Shown here piece after piece: positions 15,129 to 16,439 of a stretch of 16,439 bases of DNA. The first letter of the stretch is position 1. The number at the start of each line of letters is the position of its first letter. A program made the position numbers and the translations under genes. Source of the stretch: an uncultured Bacillus sp. GTDB taxonomy: Bacteria; Bacillota; Bacilli; Bacillales; Cytobacillaceae. The stretch is taken from assembly GCA_937894355.1 (NCBI GenBank), contig CALCRD010000305.1:1-16439 (forward strand). Reading direction: 5' to 3'. Below the pieces are notes generated by a model. That model saw only the letters and a program-made list of their open reading frames with translations, made no database searches and had not been told where the DNA came from.

Positions 15129-16196
15129 CTATTTAAGTTGACAATTGGAAAATTCTTGGTCAAGACGGCTGGAAATCACTTGAATTGCTACTTCCTCATT
15201 ATCAGTATTTATTTCGGTAAACTGACCTTCATACTCTAACTGCTTGTGCTGATAGCGGGAATCGTAATAATTCTCGAGTAGGAGTTTGATAAAATTTTTA
15301 TAGTTTTGCTTCGCCAAATCTTCGGTAATTTGAGCCTTTACTTCAAGGTTTTTAATTCTCTTCCCAATAACTGCAAATTTTTCCTTTACTTGCTCATAAA
15401 ACCAATCATCTTGATAAAAAGGTTCTACATATTCACGATAAATTCTGTCCACTCTTGTTGAAATGTCAGCATAAAGGTGTAAATGAACGCCACCTAATTT
15501 TTTAATTAACAATTCTTCTGGTTGAGTTATTTTACCTATTCTTTTACTCTCGGCTTCCACGATGACAAAAGGCGAACCTTTTAGCTCCATTAATCGCGTA
15601 AATAACAAGGAATCAAAGGTTTTTTGATTATTGCCCAAAGGTATAGGTCCCATTCCGCCAAATATCGATCCTTTATGATCAGCCATTGCTTCTAAATCTA
15701 ATACTGGGTAACCTTTTGCTTGTAGCTTTAGTAAGATATCGGTTTTCCCTACCCCTGTCATACCATGCAATACTACTGTTTTGTCGGGAATCAATTCTGG
15801 AATTTTCTCTAAAGCATATTGGCGATAAGCTCTAAAGCCACCTTCAATCCGATGAACAGGAAAACCGGCAAATTCTAGAAAGGTCGCTACTGCTTTGCTG
15901 CGCATTCCTCCTCGCCAACAAAAGAGAATGGGAACAGAGCCATCCTTTGCTACATCTTTTATTTTAGTTAATAGGGTAGGAATATAGGGCGAAACTAATT
16001 CCATTGCTCGCCACTGTGCTTGTTTCGGACCTATCTGCTTATATATTGTCCCGATTTCTTTGCGAACCATATTATCAAATAAAGGAATATTTACCGCACC
16101 CGGAATTGTACCTTCCTCATATTCCTCTGGTGAGCGCACATCTACAGGTATCATTTTCTTATTATTTAAAAATTCTTCAACCGTTATATCAATCAA
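15129..16196 (-). CDS. mnmH: tRNA 2-selenouridine synthase SelU/MnmH
   Basis: A 355-residue enzyme that replaces the sulfur of 2-thiouridine at the wobble position of certain tRNAs with selenium, using selenophosphate, by way of a geranylated intermediate. The N-terminal rhodanese domain (about 1-130) has the catalytic Cys93 in FCWRGGMRS. The C-terminal nucleotide-binding domain begins with the P-loop G145-MTGVGK-T152 and continues with GGMGPIPLGNNQKTFD and EAESKRIG. The length is close to the E. coli enzyme (about 364). The start is TTG; the ribosome site is poor (GGGGG about 8 bases upstream) but no better start is visible. No selD lies in the window, although selD often neighbours this gene. 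It ends at the hairpin shared with the DUF3231 gene. Confidence 0.93.
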   Translation of the reverse strand: MIDITVEEFLNNKKMIPVDVRSPEEYEEGTIPGAVNIPLFDNMVRKEIGTIYKQIGPKQAQWRAMELVSPYIPTLLTKIKDVAKDGSVPILFCWRGGMRSKAVATFLEFAGFPVHRIEGGFRAYRQYALEKIPELIPDKTVVLHGMTGVGKTDILLKLQAKGYPVLDLEAMADHKGSIFGGMGPIPLGNNQKTFDSLLFTRLMELKGSPFVIVEAESKRIGKITQPEELLIKKLGGVHLHLYADISTRVDRIYREYVEPFYQDDWFYEQVKEKFAVIGKRIKNLEVKAQITEDLAKQNYKNFIKLLLENYYDSRYQHKQLEYEGQFTEINTDNEEVAIQVISSRLDQEFSNCQLK

Positions 16197-16439
16197 GGTT
16201 TAAACCCCCAAAAATAAATCAATATTGCCATTGTAACCTAAAAAATATATATATAAAAGAATTAAGTCATTTAGGCTATTGGCTCTTTTCTTAGCTATAT
16301 CACCGAAAGCCCAATTAACCTCCTTAATCCTCGAGAAAACCTAGTCCATTCTTTAGGAAACTGCTGCAAACCTTGACTCTCATACACCTTACCTGTTGTT
16401 ACCAGTTTAACCGACCAACATATCCCATCAAGAATCATC
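16197..16439. other. Right-edge stretch upstream of selU
   Basis: No recognisable gene. A TACAAT on the minus strand (16230-16235) might be a selU -10, but no -35 fits. The minus strand is open from the edge to a TAG at 16295-16297 (about 47 residues, ending RRLIGLSVI), possibly the 3' end of something outside, or chance. A tract of alternating AT lies at 16245-16255. Confidence 0.3.

Noticed and set aside
16004..16294. 96-residue plus-strand frame at the right edge
   Set aside because: Two thirds of it is antisense to the start of selU, with no ribosome site and no recognisable family.

Overview
The window looks like chromosomal DNA from a spore-forming, low-GC Bacillota, most likely a Bacillaceae member (Bacillus, Neobacillus or Cytobacillus type). 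The reasons are AT-rich intergenic DNA, strong AAGGAG-type ribosome sites with several TTG/GTG starts, an S-box (SAM-I) leader, and sporulation-linked genes (an Sda-type kinase inhibitor and a YteA-type zinc-finger protein). I see no tRNA, rRNA, CRISPR array, transposase or prophage gene. The window is mostly housekeeping and conserved accessory genes, and I found no convincing new multi-gene system.

Left part (1-1310): a short gene of the DUF6501 type on the minus strand, then a 45-codon sda gene on the plus strand with a strong terminator, then an orphan 77-residue gene on the minus strand with its own terminator. Middle-left (1311-5086, all minus strand): a marR-type regulator followed by a 12-helix MFS exporter, resembling the ywoH-ywoG pair of B. 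subtilis, with a perfect 18-bp palindrome between promoter and regulator start. Upstream of it is a two-gene unit of a YitT-family membrane protein and a stand-alone ribD, with no FMN riboswitch and no other rib genes.

Centre (5252-13260): a sulfur-amino-acid operon. A sigma-A promoter leads into a SAM-I riboswitch with its antiterminator and terminator, then metI, metC, a fused homocysteine methyltransferase/methylenetetrahydrofolate reductase (yitJ type) and cobalamin-dependent metH. The genes are packed tightly: 1-nt overlap, 2-nt gap and 23-nt overlap. Together they convert an activated homoserine ester to cystathionine and homocysteine, make 5-methyl-THF, and methylate homocysteine to methionine. 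The end product SAM shuts transcription off through the leader. The operon ends in a hairpin-rich spacer with a bidirectional terminator.

Right part (13264-16439): a yteA-type gene (minus), a small Asn/Gln-rich protein of unknown function (plus), a DUF3231 protein (plus), and selU/mnmH, the tRNA 2-selenouridine synthase (minus). The last two converge on a shared hairpin. The final 240 bases hold the selU upstream region and no recognisable gene.
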